A stretch of 49,997 nucleotides of DNA from assembly GCA_910586275.1 (NCBI GenBank), contig CAJUIM010000006.1, forward strand, positions 1 through 49,997. The letters are read 5' to 3'. This document shows positions 16,866-25,923 of the stretch, in pieces. Below the pieces are notes generated by a model, which saw only the letters and a list, made by a program, of their open reading frames with translations, ran no database searches and had not been told where the DNA came from. The position numbers were made by a program, and so were the translations under genes. This stretch comes from an uncultured Lachnospiraceae bacterium (GTDB taxonomy: Bacteria > Bacillota > Clostridia > Lachnospirales > Lachnospiraceae). Numbering within the stretch: the stretch's first letter is position 1; every line of letters starts with the position of its first letter.

Positions 16866-19800
16866 ATGGGAAGAGAATATTTAGTGGAAGGAGCAATGCT
16901 GATGTGTCTGAACGGAACAAACCCTACCAAGCTGAAGGTACCGGGCGGACACGGATATACCAGCGGAGGAAAGAATAAAGCGAACTGTAAGGACTGTACT
17001 ATGTGCAAAAATATAGATTTTTTCGGTTCTTGCAGGCTCAATACGGCAACCTACACATGTGCCGGTTTTATGCAGCTTGACAGTAAATGGTTAAATACCA
17101 GCCTTGGGATGCTCAGCCCGGAAAAGGTGGACGGGGAAGAAGCATTGACCATGGACAGTGTGCTGATTTGCAAGAAGGGAGGGCTTATTTTCCCTCTTAC
17201 TTCCGGACAGGGATATAACAGCAAGATAGATTGGAAAGCATTCAAAAAAAGGGTGCAGAATGCCGTTGCATGGGCAATGGGAAAAGGCTATGCGTCTTTG
17301 CGGCAGGGATGCTGTAAATTGGGGGCCGATCCGATTAATCTGAATACGGGAAATTATATTTATGAGAAAGAGGATTTAATCATTCCAGGCAGGGCACAGC
17401 TTGCTTTCCGTCTTTTCTATAATTCTATGGAAAAAGGGAAAGGCGGGAGCTTGGGTGTGGGCTGGCATCATAATTATGATATTTTTATCAAAGAAGAGGA
17501 TAATGGGAGGACTTTGACGGTCTGTATGGAGGACGGAAGGCAAGTCCGATATATCCGTTCCATTAGAGACGTGTATGAACCTGTGCTTGGTGACATAGGG
17601 CTGCTTAAGAAAGAAAAGGACGGGTATCGTTACTGCATGGAAGGCGGAAAGGAATATTTCTTCGGCTCGGAAGGGCGGCTGTATGCATGTAAGGACGGAA
17701 ACGGAAACACGGATACTTTGCTCTATAATGCCAAGGGACAGCTGGAAAAGGTAAAGGGTGCCGGAGGCGGAGAACTGAATTATATTTATAATGGGGAGGG
17801 CAGTCTTATCCGGGTACGCGACCATACGGGAAGGGAAGTGCAGATCTGGTACAGATATAGGAAATTATGGAAATTTGTCAATTCCCTGAGACAGGCATAT
17901 TTTTACGAATATAATGAAGACGGCTGTTTGGAAAGCGTAGTGACGCCAAGGGGCATACAAGGAGTCTTCAATGAGTATGACGGAATTGGCCGTGTGGTAA
18001 AGCAGATTCTGCCGGACGGGGGCGTGACGGAACTGATGTACGATGATTTAAATATGCGTACTTATATGAAGGAGCCGAATGACAATATGGTCACTTATGA
18101 AAGTGACGAAAGATTCCGGAATGTGAAGACAATTTATGAGGACGGGGAAGAGATAACAAGGTATAATGGGAATAATCAGAAAACTTTGCATATTGACAAG
18201 CTGGGGAATAAGACAAAATTTCAGTACGATGAAAAGGGCAATCTGACAGGAGTGACGGATGCTCTGGGAAATACCAAGGAATTTATGTATGACAGCGAAA
18301 AGCGCATAACATCGGTAAAGCTGCCAGGAGGCGGGAGGATTTTCCATACATACGACAGGGAGGGAAATCTGACAGAGAGGATAGATCCGTGTGGAAATGC
18401 CGTCCGCATGTCCTATAATTCATACCGGCAGCCGGAGAAGATTTGGCAGCCGGACGGTTCGGAAGTCTGTATGGAATATGACGGCCGCGGAAATATAACA
18501 GGGCTTACAGATACTATGGGGAACCGTACAGCCTATGAGTATGATGCGCTGAACCGCGTCACAGCCGTGACGGACGGAAACGGGAGCGTCACTAGATTTA
18601 CTTATAACGAAAGAAATGATATCGTAAAGGTGGTTAATGCATTGGGCATGGAACGCCGCTATGAATATGGGCTGAATGGCAAAGTGACGGGGGTGACGGA
18701 TTTTGACGGCCATGCCGTAAAAGCGGTTTATGATGCTTCCAACCGGATGGAAATATTTGAAGACAAGGAGGGCATACAGACTGCTTATGTTTATGACACG
18801 ATGGGCAACCTGACGGAGGAAAAAATGCCAAACGGCGGTATGCATACCTATACTTTTGATAAGATGAACCGTGTCACGGCATATACGGACGAACTAGGCG
18901 GCAGGACGGAATATGAATATGATGCTAACGGAAATTGCACAAAAATATCCGAGCCGGGCGGCAAAATAACGTTTTACACATATGATGCGCTGAACCGTAT
19001 TGCCCGGGTGACGGAAGGGGACGGACTGGAAACAGTCTATGAATATACGCCCTTGGGGAAGGTATCCAAGGTGCTGTATCCGGGCGGGCTGACGGAGGAA
19101 ACGGCATACGATGCCTGCGGCAGGGAGACGCAAGTGAAGGATATTCACGGAAATGTGATCCGTTATCAATACAATTCGATAGGGAAAATAACATGTATGG
19201 AGGATGATGACGGAAAGAAGACTATTTTCGATTATTTTGCCGGGGGCACACTGAAAAAAATACAATATCCTGACGGAACGTGGGATGAGTATGCCTATGA
19301 CGGGAACGGAAATGTGACGGAAAAGAAAAATCAGGAAGGTTATATCCTTCGTTATGCCTATGATGCACTGGGCAGAATGGTCAGTGTTTCCAGCAATATG
19401 GGGGAAAAGAAGGAATATGAGTATGATGCCTGCGGTAATGTGACGGCAATGACGGACGGCAACGGAAATACAAAACGATATGAGTATTCGCCGGAAGGAA
19501 ATCTGATTTCCGTAACGGATGCGGAAGGTAATGAAAGCATCTATGGGTATGACTGTATGGGGGCATTGATTTCAACGGAACGGAAGGCTGCCGGCAGGAA
19601 AGGGGCAGAGCCGGAAAATCCTTTCGGGTCTGTCTTGGCCTCAGAGGGAAGTCACATGGTTCTGTATGAGCGTGACATTGCAGGGAATCTGGCCGGAATT
19701 ACGGATGCTTTAGGGAACAAGGTTTCCTACAGTTATGACAGCAAAGGGCGGATGATAAAGAAAAAAGATAAGGATGGCGGGGAGACTTTATTTGAGTATG

Positions 19801-21761
19801 GCTTTGCCGGTAACATACAGAACATAAAGTATGCGGACGGAAGGAGCGTGGAGTATGAGTATGATGCGCTGCGCAAACTGGTAAAGATAAAGGACTGGCT
19901 GGGTGAGACTCTGGTGGAGCCGGACCTGTATGGCAGGGCAGTGAAAGTTACCGATCATGCAGGGCAGACAGTAGGTTATGAATACGGGAAGCGGGGAGAA
20001 AAAAGCGCTGTCATATATCCTGACGGCGAGCGGGTGGAATACCGTTATGACGAACTGATGCGGCTTTCCTCTGTGCATACTGTGAATGGAGATATCCGTT
20101 ATCACTATGACGGAAACGGCCGGCTGCGGGAGAAAATGCTGCCGGGCGGAGTTTCATCCTGTTATCTGTATGACAGATCAGGAAGGATAACAAAGATTAT
20201 AAACAGTGACGGCAGGGAAGTGATAGACGAGCAGGAGTATGCCTATGACCGTGTCGGAAACAAGACGGAAATCGTGAAAAAGAGAAGAGGAATCCGCCAT
20301 TTGGACGGCCGGTATTCGTTTTTGTATGATAAGGAAAACCGGCTCACAGGGGTGCGGCGCAATGGAGAGGATATCAGGCAGTATGCCTATGACGGCTATG
20401 GGAACCGTGTATATATGAATCAAGGGGGACAGGAAACCTGGTATGCATATAATGAGGCGGATCAGCTAGTTGGTATGGACGGAAACGGCAGCAGGAAGTA
20501 TACTTATGACAGGAGGGGCAACCTGACCGGTGTGTACGGCAATGGAAAGATGCTTGCCGAGTACGAATATGATTCCGCCAGCCGTATCATTTACGCTGCT
20601 ATGGAAAACGGGAAGTACAGCAGGTATCTTTATAATGGCTTGGGACAGCGAGTGGGAGAGCAAAAAGGAGGATCCCTGCCCGGTGACGGCAGTGTATCCG
20701 AAAATCTGTTTGTAGTGGATATTACGTCTGCCTATAATAATCTGCTGCAGGAAACAGAGGGCGGAAAAACAAGCAAGTACATATGGGACGATGGTGTGCT
20801 GGCTATGGCAGTCGGCGACAGCCGAAGGTATTATGTAAGGGATGACCTAAAAAGCCCGATGCGGTTTTTATATCAGAATGGCAGGCTGTCGGAAGCATAT
20901 GACTATGATGAGTTCGGAAACCTGCAGCATGGGGAATGGGAAGGCGAACAGCCTTTTGGATTCACGGGTTATAGGAAAGATGCCGTAAGCGGAAATTATT
21001 TTGCGCAGGCGAGGGAATATATGCCGGAAAACGGAAGATTTGCCGGGGCGGATGTGTTCGGCGGCAATTTGGATGTGCCGGCTTCGCTGAATAAATATTT
21101 ATATTGTTTTCAAAATCCTTTGATATATTGGGATCCTTGGGGATATTTCACGCCAGAGGAGGGAATAGAGGCACATGTAGTCTTGCAGACTGTGGCGTTG
21201 GGGACGTATCCGGGCAATGCGGAAGTAGAAAAATCTGTGAAAGGAAATCCTAATACAAAGACAGGAGGGGGACGGATTGATATTTATCTAAATGATAATG
21301 GAGATGGGATGGCGGAAGTGTATGAAATTAAGCCTATATCTCATTATAAAGATGAGAAGAAAAGGGAGGAAGGGATGGAACAAAGAGAAGGGTATATTGT
21401 TGGCTTAAGATCAATGGGTGTCCGGAACATAGATGAGGAAGGAACAACATTTAATCCTAATTACCTTACGCTTCCGTGCCCATCGAAGCCAGGAAAAAGT
21501 ATAAGATATTATACTTATCCTGACGCTCCGGGAATGATTTATTATGGGTATGTAAATACGCCTAAAGAGGAGCCGAAGCCGAAGTTTTATCCACTTCCTC
21601 GGCCGCTTTCAGAACAAGAGAAAAGTGGCTGGAAAGCGGTGGGAGGTGTAGTGCTGCTATGTTTGGTTAGTTTAGCTTTCATATATTTCTTAGGGCCGGT
21701 TGGAGCAATTGTTTTGGCTGATAATGGTACTGGTGGTAATGGATGCGATGCCATCGCCTGA
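16866..21761 (+). CDS. DUF4280 (PAAR-like)-Rhs polymorphic toxin with nuclease-like tip
   Basis: This is a 1631-residue effector. Residues 1-115 form a DUF4280/PAAR-like tip, with paired cysteines (ANCKDCTMCKN) and 'YLVEGAMLMC'. At about 150-225 lies a DUF6531-type segment (GADPINLNTGNYIYEKEDL). Tandem YD repeats fill residues 230-1330, and the conserved Rhs core ends in DPWGY at 1423-1427. The variable tip of 204 residues has a PD-(D/E)XK-like signature: D1472 in RIDIYL, then E1487-I-K1489. A probable membrane helix lies at about 1591-1615 (VVLLCLVSLAFIYFLGPVGA). The tip DNA is more AT-rich than the shell, as in cassette exchange. ATG 16866 is chosen after AAAGGGGG, though ATG 16842 is also in frame. 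DNA degradation is inferred from the motif. Confidence 0.85.
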   Translation: MGREYLVEGAMLMCLNGTNPTKLKVPGGHGYTSGGKNKANCKDCTMCKNIDFFGSCRLNTATYTCAGFMQLDSKWLNTSLGMLSPEKVDGEEALTMDSVLICKKGGLIFPLTSGQGYNSKIDWKAFKKRVQNAVAWAMGKGYASLRQGCCKLGADPINLNTGNYIYEKEDLIIPGRAQLAFRLFYNSMEKGKGGSLGVGWHHNYDIFIKEEDNGRTLTVCMEDGRQVRYIRSIRDVYEPVLGDIGLLKKEKDGYRYCMEGGKEYFFGSEGRLYACKDGNGNTDTLLYNAKGQLEKVKGAGGGELNYIYNGEGSLIRVRDHTGREVQIWYRYRKLWKFVNSLRQAYFYEYNEDGCLESVVTPRGIQGVFNEYDGIGRVVKQILPDGGVTELMYDDLNMRTYMKEPNDNMVTYESDERFRNVKTIYEDGEEITRYNGNNQKTLHIDKLGNKTKFQYDEKGNLTGVTDALGNTKEFMYDSEKRITSVKLPGGGRIFHTYDREGNLTERIDPCGNAVRMSYNSYRQPEKIWQPDGSEVCMEYDGRGNITGLTDTMGNRTAYEYDALNRVTAVTDGNGSVTRFTYNERNDIVKVVNALGMERRYEYGLNGKVTGVTDFDGHAVKAVYDASNRMEIFEDKEGIQTAYVYDTMGNLTEEKMPNGGMHTYTFDKMNRVTAYTDELGGRTEYEYDANGNCTKISEPGGKITFYTYDALNRIARVTEGDGLETVYEYTPLGKVSKVLYPGGLTEETAYDACGRETQVKDIHGNVIRYQYNSIGKITCMEDDDGKKTIFDYFAGGTLKKIQYPDGTWDEYAYDGNGNVTEKKNQEGYILRYAYDALGRMVSVSSNMGEKKEYEYDACGNVTAMTDGNGNTKRYEYSPEGNLISVTDAEGNESIYGYDCMGALISTERKAAGRKGAEPENPFGSVLASEGSHMVLYERDIAGNLAGITDALGNKVSYSYDSKGRMIKKKDKDGGETLFEYGFAGNIQNIKYADGRSVEYEYDALRKLVKIKDWLGETLVEPDLYGRAVKVTDHAGQTVGYEYGKRGEKSAVIYPDGERVEYRYDELMRLSSVHTVNGDIRYHYDGNGRLREKMLPGGVSSCYLYDRSGRITKIINSDGREVIDEQEYAYDRVGNKTEIVKKRRGIRHLDGRYSFLYDKENRLTGVRRNGEDIRQYAYDGYGNRVYMNQGGQETWYAYNEADQLVGMDGNGSRKYTYDRRGNLTGVYGNGKMLAEYEYDSASRIIYAAMENGKYSRYLYNGLGQRVGEQKGGSLPGDGSVSENLFVVDITSAYNNLLQETEGGKTSKYIWDDGVLAMAVGDSRRYYVRDDLKSPMRFLYQNGRLSEAYDYDEFGNLQHGEWEGEQPFGFTGYRKDAVSGNYFAQAREYMPENGRFAGADVFGGNLDVPASLNKYLYCFQNPLIYWDPWGYFTPEEGIEAHVVLQTVALGTYPGNAEVEKSVKGNPNTKTGGGRIDIYLNDNGDGMAEVYEIKPISHYKDEKKREEGMEQREGYIVGLRSMGVRNIDEEGTTFNPNYLTLPCPSKPGKSIRYYTYPDAPGMIYYGYVNTPKEEPKPKFYPLPRPLSEQEKSGWKAVGGVVLLCLVSLAFIYFLGPVGAIVLADNGTGGNGCDAIA

Positions 21762-21881
21762 TAATCCTAAGAAATAATTTATTGCCGGAAATAATTTCTG
21801 CATATTTAAAGCTTTTAGGTAAACATGAAATTGAAAATTATAAGGTGTTATGTTAAGTTCATTATTGTAAAGAAGTTATTG

Positions 21882-21912
21882 CAGTAAACGGCAAAAAATT
21901 TGCCGTTTACTG
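21882..21912 (+). terminator. 14-bp perfect hairpin between toxin and immunity genes
   Basis: CAGTAAACGGCAAA pairs perfectly with TTTGCCGTTTACTG around a three-A loop. The sequence after it is not T-rich, so termination would be weak or would need another factor. It lies in the 193-base gap after the toxin and 43 bases before the immunity ATG. It could tune the ratio of toxin to immunity transcripts. I see no clear promoter in the rest of the gap. Confidence 0.5.
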
Positions 21913-21954
21913 TAGTTCTATAGTAGATGGGGGAAGGAAGAGAAAAGGAGAAAA

Positions 21955-22728
21955 ATGAATAAAGCTAAATTGATAAAACAGATTATCGGGAGTGAGGCAG
22001 AAAAATTGGGGTTTTCCTATGAGGGTGCGGAAGACGGAGATTATTCATTCTATAAAGAAGAGGGGGAATTGAAGCAATATATCCTTGTGAAAATTGTGCA
22101 GGGAAATTATTTGGACTTGGAGTTAATGTCAAATGCATACGGACAGAAAGCCGTATCTGTAAAAGGAAGCGCATTGGCCGGGGAAAATGAGGAAGGGATG
22201 CATTCGGTACTGAAATGGTGGGAGTGGGAAAATGAAGAAGACTTCGTCAGAATACTCAGATACTTTGCCAAGATTATTGAGGAAAAGGGAGCCGAAAAAC
22301 TGCAGGAAATCAGCGTGCCGACAGAAACCGAACCTACGGTAGAGATGGAAAAGGCTCTTTATGGGAATCATGCGGAACTGGACAGGCAGTATAGGGGAAA
22401 ACTTGGCATTACGGCAGACATGGATTTCCGGACTGTAGCCGGCATAATCGGCACGGCGGTCCTGTCCACAAAAAGCATGGGAATAAAGGAGACGGAAGCG
22501 GATTTGGTGGGCATAGCCGCAGTGGTGGGAACCGAAATTGTGAACAGGTCCGGCGGAGGGAACTGGAATTGGATAGAAGGGTTTGCAAAGCTGTGCCTGA
22601 TAGAAAACATTGGGGGGAAAAAGTATAAGTCGGAATCGCCTTTGGGAATTGTGTTTTGGTATAGGACAATGGGGAAGGATAATGTGGACGGCTTGCTGAA
22701 GAGGATGGGGGATAAACGGCGGCAATAA
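21955..22728 (+). CDS. Immunity candidate for the Rhs toxin
   Basis: This 257-residue soluble protein has no signal peptide. It begins with an amphipathic helix (KLIKQIIGSEAEKLGF) and carries a C-terminal helical domain (IGTAVLSTKSMG, then VGIAAVVGTEIVNRSGGGNWNWIEGFAKLCLI). The same N-terminal motif and the late LG...GE / W.W segment occur in the tandem protein at 960-2615, so this window holds several members of one immunity-like family. GAGAAAAGGAG supports ATG 21955. Position right after the toxin tip makes it the cognate immunity candidate. A cytosolic partner fits a DNA-targeting toxin. Function is inferred from position. Confidence 0.6.
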   Translation: MNKAKLIKQIIGSEAEKLGFSYEGAEDGDYSFYKEEGELKQYILVKIVQGNYLDLELMSNAYGQKAVSVKGSALAGENEEGMHSVLKWWEWENEEDFVRILRYFAKIIEEKGAEKLQEISVPTETEPTVEMEKALYGNHAELDRQYRGKLGITADMDFRTVAGIIGTAVLSTKSMGIKETEADLVGIAAVVGTEIVNRSGGGNWNWIEGFAKLCLIENIGGKKYKSESPLGIVFWYRTMGKDNVDGLLKRMGDKRRQ

Positions 22729-22799
22729 TTAAAGAGTTATAGCTTGGTAAGACGGCTGCTTCAATTTTACCGAAGCCGAAAGACAGGGTAAAGGTCATT

Positions 22800-22987
22800 T
22801 ACCTGACAATGCTGTTTTCGCTGGGAACGGAAAACTTTTTGCTGGCATTTTCCAGAGAGCCGATTTTATGGTGCATTGGGCAGCTTATCGTGCGGCACTT
22901 ATGATGTTTGTGCTCGGGTTGAGCGGAAGTTTAATCTGTATTATTTTAGGCAGGAAACTGAAGAAGTATCAATATAGGGAAAAGTAG
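22800..22987 (+). pseudogene. Decayed C-terminal fragment of a membrane protein
   Basis: Two hydrophobic stretches in different frames read together as the end of a membrane protein. One frame gives MLFSLGTENFLLAFSREPILW up to about 22905. A second frame gives MMFVLGLSGSLICIILGRKLKKY and stops at 22985-22987. A frameshift near 22890 would join them. No upstream part of the gene is present, so this is probably a remnant left where the toxin-immunity cassette was inserted or lost neighbours. The family is not recognisable. Nothing else is seen in 22729-22799 or 23040-23098. Confidence 0.5.
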
Positions 22988-23002
22988 AAGGCAATGAGTC
23001 TG

Positions 23003-23038
23003 AAGCGGGCAGAACCGGATTTACGGTTCTGCCCGCTT
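23003..23038 (+). terminator. Strong hairpin between the island and the esterase
   Basis: A perfect 15-bp stem (AAGCGGGCAGAACCG with its complement) closes a six-base loop. The downstream T-tract is short (GATATTTT). It probably ends the island transcripts on the plus strand and may serve the esterase on the minus strand. Confidence 0.75.
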
Positions 23039-23098
23039 GATATTTTCTCTGCATTCAACAAAATATAACCTAGAACCTCAGTTAATCTTTGAAAAGTT

Positions 23099-23977
23099 CT
23101 ATAAATGATGAATCAAAAATTCTGATATTTTTTCTGCCATTTCTTGTTGGTAAAATTGCATGTCTGCATGGCCGGCATTTTGAATGGCATAAAATTGTGC
23201 CGGCACATTATTTTTTTCCAGTTCCGCATAGAGCAATTCGCTGTTTCTGATAGGCACAATATGGTCTTCTTTGCCATGGGCTATGAAAAAGGGCGGGGTG
23301 GATGAAGTGATTAAGGAAAGCGGGGCAGAAAGCGCTGCCAGATCAGGATGCTTCGTAGGCTCATAGCCAAGAAGCATGTGTGCCGGAGAAGGACATTCCG
23401 GGACGGATGCGGCTTCTTTGTTTTCTGCGGCGGAACAAGGCGATTCCAATGTGAAGCAGGAAGGGCCATAGTAATCAATGACTGCCAATACATCACTGGA
23501 CTGTTCCAAGTAATCTCCTTTGTCGTATTCTTTCTTTCCATTGGCTGTGCCGGCCATTGCGGCTATATAGGCTCCTGCGGATTCCCCTCCGATGGCGATT
23601 CTGTGCGGATCAATGCCGTAGGCGGCGGCATGTGCCCGTAGGTAGCGAATTGCTTTTTTTATATCTTCTAGCTGGGCAGGGAAGTGTGCGCTGTTTGACA
23701 GACGGTATTCCACGCTGGCCACAGTAAAACCTCTATGTGCGATATGGAAAAGCCAAGGGATATGTGCCGAACGGTCCATAGTGACCCATGCACCGCCGCA
23801 AACCCATATGAGAAGTGGGCGCGGATTTTCATTTGCCTGACGGAATGGAAGTATAATATCCATTTTCAGGTCTTTCTGTTCATAAAACGGGAACCAATAG
23901 GGAACCTGTGCAAATGTGACACCGGAAAGGAGTGTCAGAGGGGTATCTTTGTTATAGATTGATATTTCTTTTTTCAT
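23099..23977 (-). CDS. BD-FAE-like alpha/beta-hydrolase esterase
   Basis: This 292-residue cytosolic alpha/beta hydrolase has a GESAG nucleophile elbow (Ser about 133), Asp about 238 in HGKEDHIVP and His about 270 in NAGHAD. The oxyanion strand reads WVCGGAW, with cysteine in place of the usual histidine of HGGG. This is the pattern of the bifunctional feruloyl/acetyl xylan esterase group (BD-FAE), which removes acyl groups from plant glycans or their oligomers. CAAGGAGGC upstream of ATG 23977 fixes the start. It is divergent from the sugar-binding lipoprotein, which suggests joint control. The actual ester is unknown. Confidence 0.8.
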   Translation of the reverse strand: MKKEISIYNKDTPLTLLSGVTFAQVPYWFPFYEQKDLKMDIILPFRQANENPRPLLIWVCGGAWVTMDRSAHIPWLFHIAHRGFTVASVEYRLSNSAHFPAQLEDIKKAIRYLRAHAAAYGIDPHRIAIGGESAGAYIAAMAGTANGKKEYDKGDYLEQSSDVLAVIDYYGPSCFTLESPCSAAENKEAASVPECPSPAHMLLGYEPTKHPDLAALSAPLSLITSSTPPFFIAHGKEDHIVPIRNSELLYAELEKNNVPAQFYAIQNAGHADMQFYQQEMAEKISEFLIHHL

Positions 23978-24010
23978 TGTGAGCCTCCTTGTTAAAGTGG
24001 ATGGTTCCTT

Positions 24011-24016
24011 ATTATA
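24011..24016 (-). promoter_or_regulatory. Possible -10 element for the esterase
   Basis: TATAAT on the minus strand lies 34 bases upstream of the ATG at 23977. The -35 region is poor (TGTTTT at 24034-24039, 17-bp spacer). A perfect 12-bp palindrome, TGTCAATTGACA (24070-24081), sits further upstream and could be an operator. Confidence 0.4.
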
Positions 24017-24187
24017 GAGATAGGATTGGAAAGAAAACAGAACAAAGCTGTTCCTTTTTGACAGAAATGTGTCAATTGACAGCAAGATTGTTCTTTTCTT
24101 AGGACGGATTCCCACATAAAATCAAATTATAGAAAAGAAAACGGTACGATATTGAATGACAGAATGATGGCCGATAACATATCAAAC

Positions 24188-24282
24188 GATAGAGTATTAA
24201 GATCGGAATATTAAGACTGGAATATAGACTGGAATATCAAGATCAGAATATCAATGTCGGAATAGCAAACAATAGAATATCG
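24188..24282 (+). repeat. Seven degenerate 12-15 bp direct repeats upstream of the sugar-binding protein
   Basis: The consensus GAYNGGAATATYAA recurs at about 24188, 24201, 24215, 24227, 24241, 24255 and 24270. The last repeat is 28 bases before the ATG at 24311. The spacing of about 13-14 bp is regular. Such an array in a leader could bind a regulator cooperatively or be a slippage-prone minisatellite. It covers most of the 333-base gap between the divergent genes. I see no clean promoter in the remaining sequence. Confidence 0.6.
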
Positions 24283-24310
24283 TTTTATCAGGAAAGAGAG
24301 GTAATATGTT

Positions 24311-25852
24311 ATGAAAAAGAAGGCAATAGCACTCATGCTTGCAGTGACCATGGCGACGGGACTGCTGGCATGCGGAGGCAGTGACGCTGGAGAAGTTTCC
24401 GATTCTGCATCGGTGGACGAGGCATCCGGAGAGGCTGGGGAGGACAGTGTTTATTTTGATGAAAGGCAGCATTTGGTAGTGGCATTCCCTACTTGGACAG
24501 GCGCTCCGGTGGATACGGAAATGGTGACGGAGAAAGTAAACGAGATTCTGACGGAAAAATACAACATTGAAGTGGAATTCCAAATCAGCGACTCCGGATC
24601 ATATAAGCAGAATATGACGCTGGCTCTTTCCGGCGGGGAACAGATTGACATTATGAGTACATTGTTTGCCGGATATTCCACTATGGTAAATCAAGGGTAT
24701 CTGATGGATCTGGAAGAAGACAATATATTCCAGAATTACGGGCAGGGCATTACGGAAGTAATCGGCAAAGAGTACATTGATGCCTGCCGTGTAGACGGTG
24801 TGCTTTACGGAGTGACGAATACCCGTGATTATGCGGTAGGACGCGGCTGCATGGCTGTCGGTACGGAATATCTGGAGGGTATCGGCTATGAGATACCGGA
24901 GGGGACCGATGAGATTATACCGATTACGGCAGAGGAATTGGAAGATATCTTTGCAAGGCTCCATGAGAAATATCCTGATTTGGAGGTGTACCGTCCGGCG
25001 GCCGTTGACTTGGTACAGCAGACTTTGATAGACCAAATAGGCGGAGACAATTTCGGTGTTATTCTTGGGGACAGTGAGGAACTGAAGGTGGTCAATCTCT
25101 TTGAATCCGAAGAGTATAAGAATTTCTGCAAGAGAGTATATAATTGGAATCAGCTCGGGTATATCAGCAAAGATGCTTCCACTGATACAACCAGTGTAGT
25201 TACTCTTATAAAAGAAGGTGTGCTAATGGCATACGGAACCGGTGGAAAACCGGGGAGCAGGGCACAGGAATCCGTAGGATGCGGGCGGGATATGACCATA
25301 TTCCAGACAAGGGAAGATTATGTGGCATCTTCTTCTATAGCCTCATATCCGTGGACTATCCCGATTACCACAGTTGATCCGAAAGCATCTATGATTCTTA
25401 TGAATGAACTTTACACTAATGCGGAATTGGCTGATTTGATTATTTACGGAATAGAAGGGCGGCATTATGAAATGACAGGAGACGGTTTACTGGATGCCGG
25501 TGCAGGAACCAACCCGGATGATTACAGTACATTAGGCTGGCTGTATCCGAATCAGTTCGCAAGCACTGTTCCTGTAGGAAACAGCGCAGATTTGTGGGAG
25601 CAGACAGAGAAATTCAACAACGAGGCAAGAAAATCCCCGGCAACAGGTTTTGCCTTTGACAGCACAGTCATTGCAACGGAACTGACTGCGGTTTCCAATG
25701 TTTATTCGGAATACCAAAGGAGTCTGGAATTCGGTTTTGTAGATCCGGAAACAGTGATACCGGAAATGCTGGAGAAGCTGAATGCGGCAGGGCTTCAGAA
25801 AATAATTGAGGAAAAGCAGGCGCAGCTTGATGCATGGGCAGCAACAAGGTAA
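24311..25852 (+). CDS. Extracellular sugar-binding lipoprotein of an ABC importer
   Basis: This 513-residue lipoprotein has the signal KKKAIALMLAVTMATG and lipobox LLAC (Cys about 21), followed by a low-complexity acidic linker. The fold is that of the large family 1 or LplA-type solute-binding proteins: 'GGEQIDIMSTLFAGYSTMVNQGYLMDLEE' and a DUF3502-like C-terminal region. It should capture an oligosaccharide outside the membrane and pass it to the permeases encoded at 29498 and 30474. GAGAGG precedes ATG 24311. The two-component genes lie between the binding protein and the permeases in opposite orientation. Confidence 0.9.
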   Translation: MKKKAIALMLAVTMATGLLACGGSDAGEVSDSASVDEASGEAGEDSVYFDERQHLVVAFPTWTGAPVDTEMVTEKVNEILTEKYNIEVEFQISDSGSYKQNMTLALSGGEQIDIMSTLFAGYSTMVNQGYLMDLEEDNIFQNYGQGITEVIGKEYIDACRVDGVLYGVTNTRDYAVGRGCMAVGTEYLEGIGYEIPEGTDEIIPITAEELEDIFARLHEKYPDLEVYRPAAVDLVQQTLIDQIGGDNFGVILGDSEELKVVNLFESEEYKNFCKRVYNWNQLGYISKDASTDTTSVVTLIKEGVLMAYGTGGKPGSRAQESVGCGRDMTIFQTREDYVASSSIASYPWTIPITTVDPKASMILMNELYTNAELADLIIYGIEGRHYEMTGDGLLDAGAGTNPDDYSTLGWLYPNQFASTVPVGNSADLWEQTEKFNNEARKSPATGFAFDSTVIATELTAVSNVYSEYQRSLEFGFVDPETVIPEMLEKLNAAGLQKIIEEKQAQLDAWAATR

Positions 25853-25877
25853 AAATGTAAACATAGGGCAGATGCAG

Positions 25878-25904
25878 AAAGGCAGGAAACGGTTTCCTGC
25901 CTTT
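25878..25904. terminator. Bidirectional terminator between convergent genes
   Basis: AAAGGCAGGAAAC pairs with GTTTCCTGCCTTT around a single-base loop (a shorter stem with a larger loop is more realistic). The arms are flanked by A/T runs on both strands. It separates the binding-protein gene from the regulator gene that converges on it. Confidence 0.8.
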
Positions 25905-25923
25905 ACTGTGATATTGATATTGT

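Noticed and set aside
2655..22728. Type VII (LXG/WXG) toxin locus
   Set aside because: There is no LXG or WXG100 protein and no EssC-type ATPase. The spikes and DUF4280 tip point to a contractile type.
24188..24282. CRISPR-like array
   Set aside because: The repeats are 12-15 bp, degenerate and back to back, with no spacers and no cas genes.
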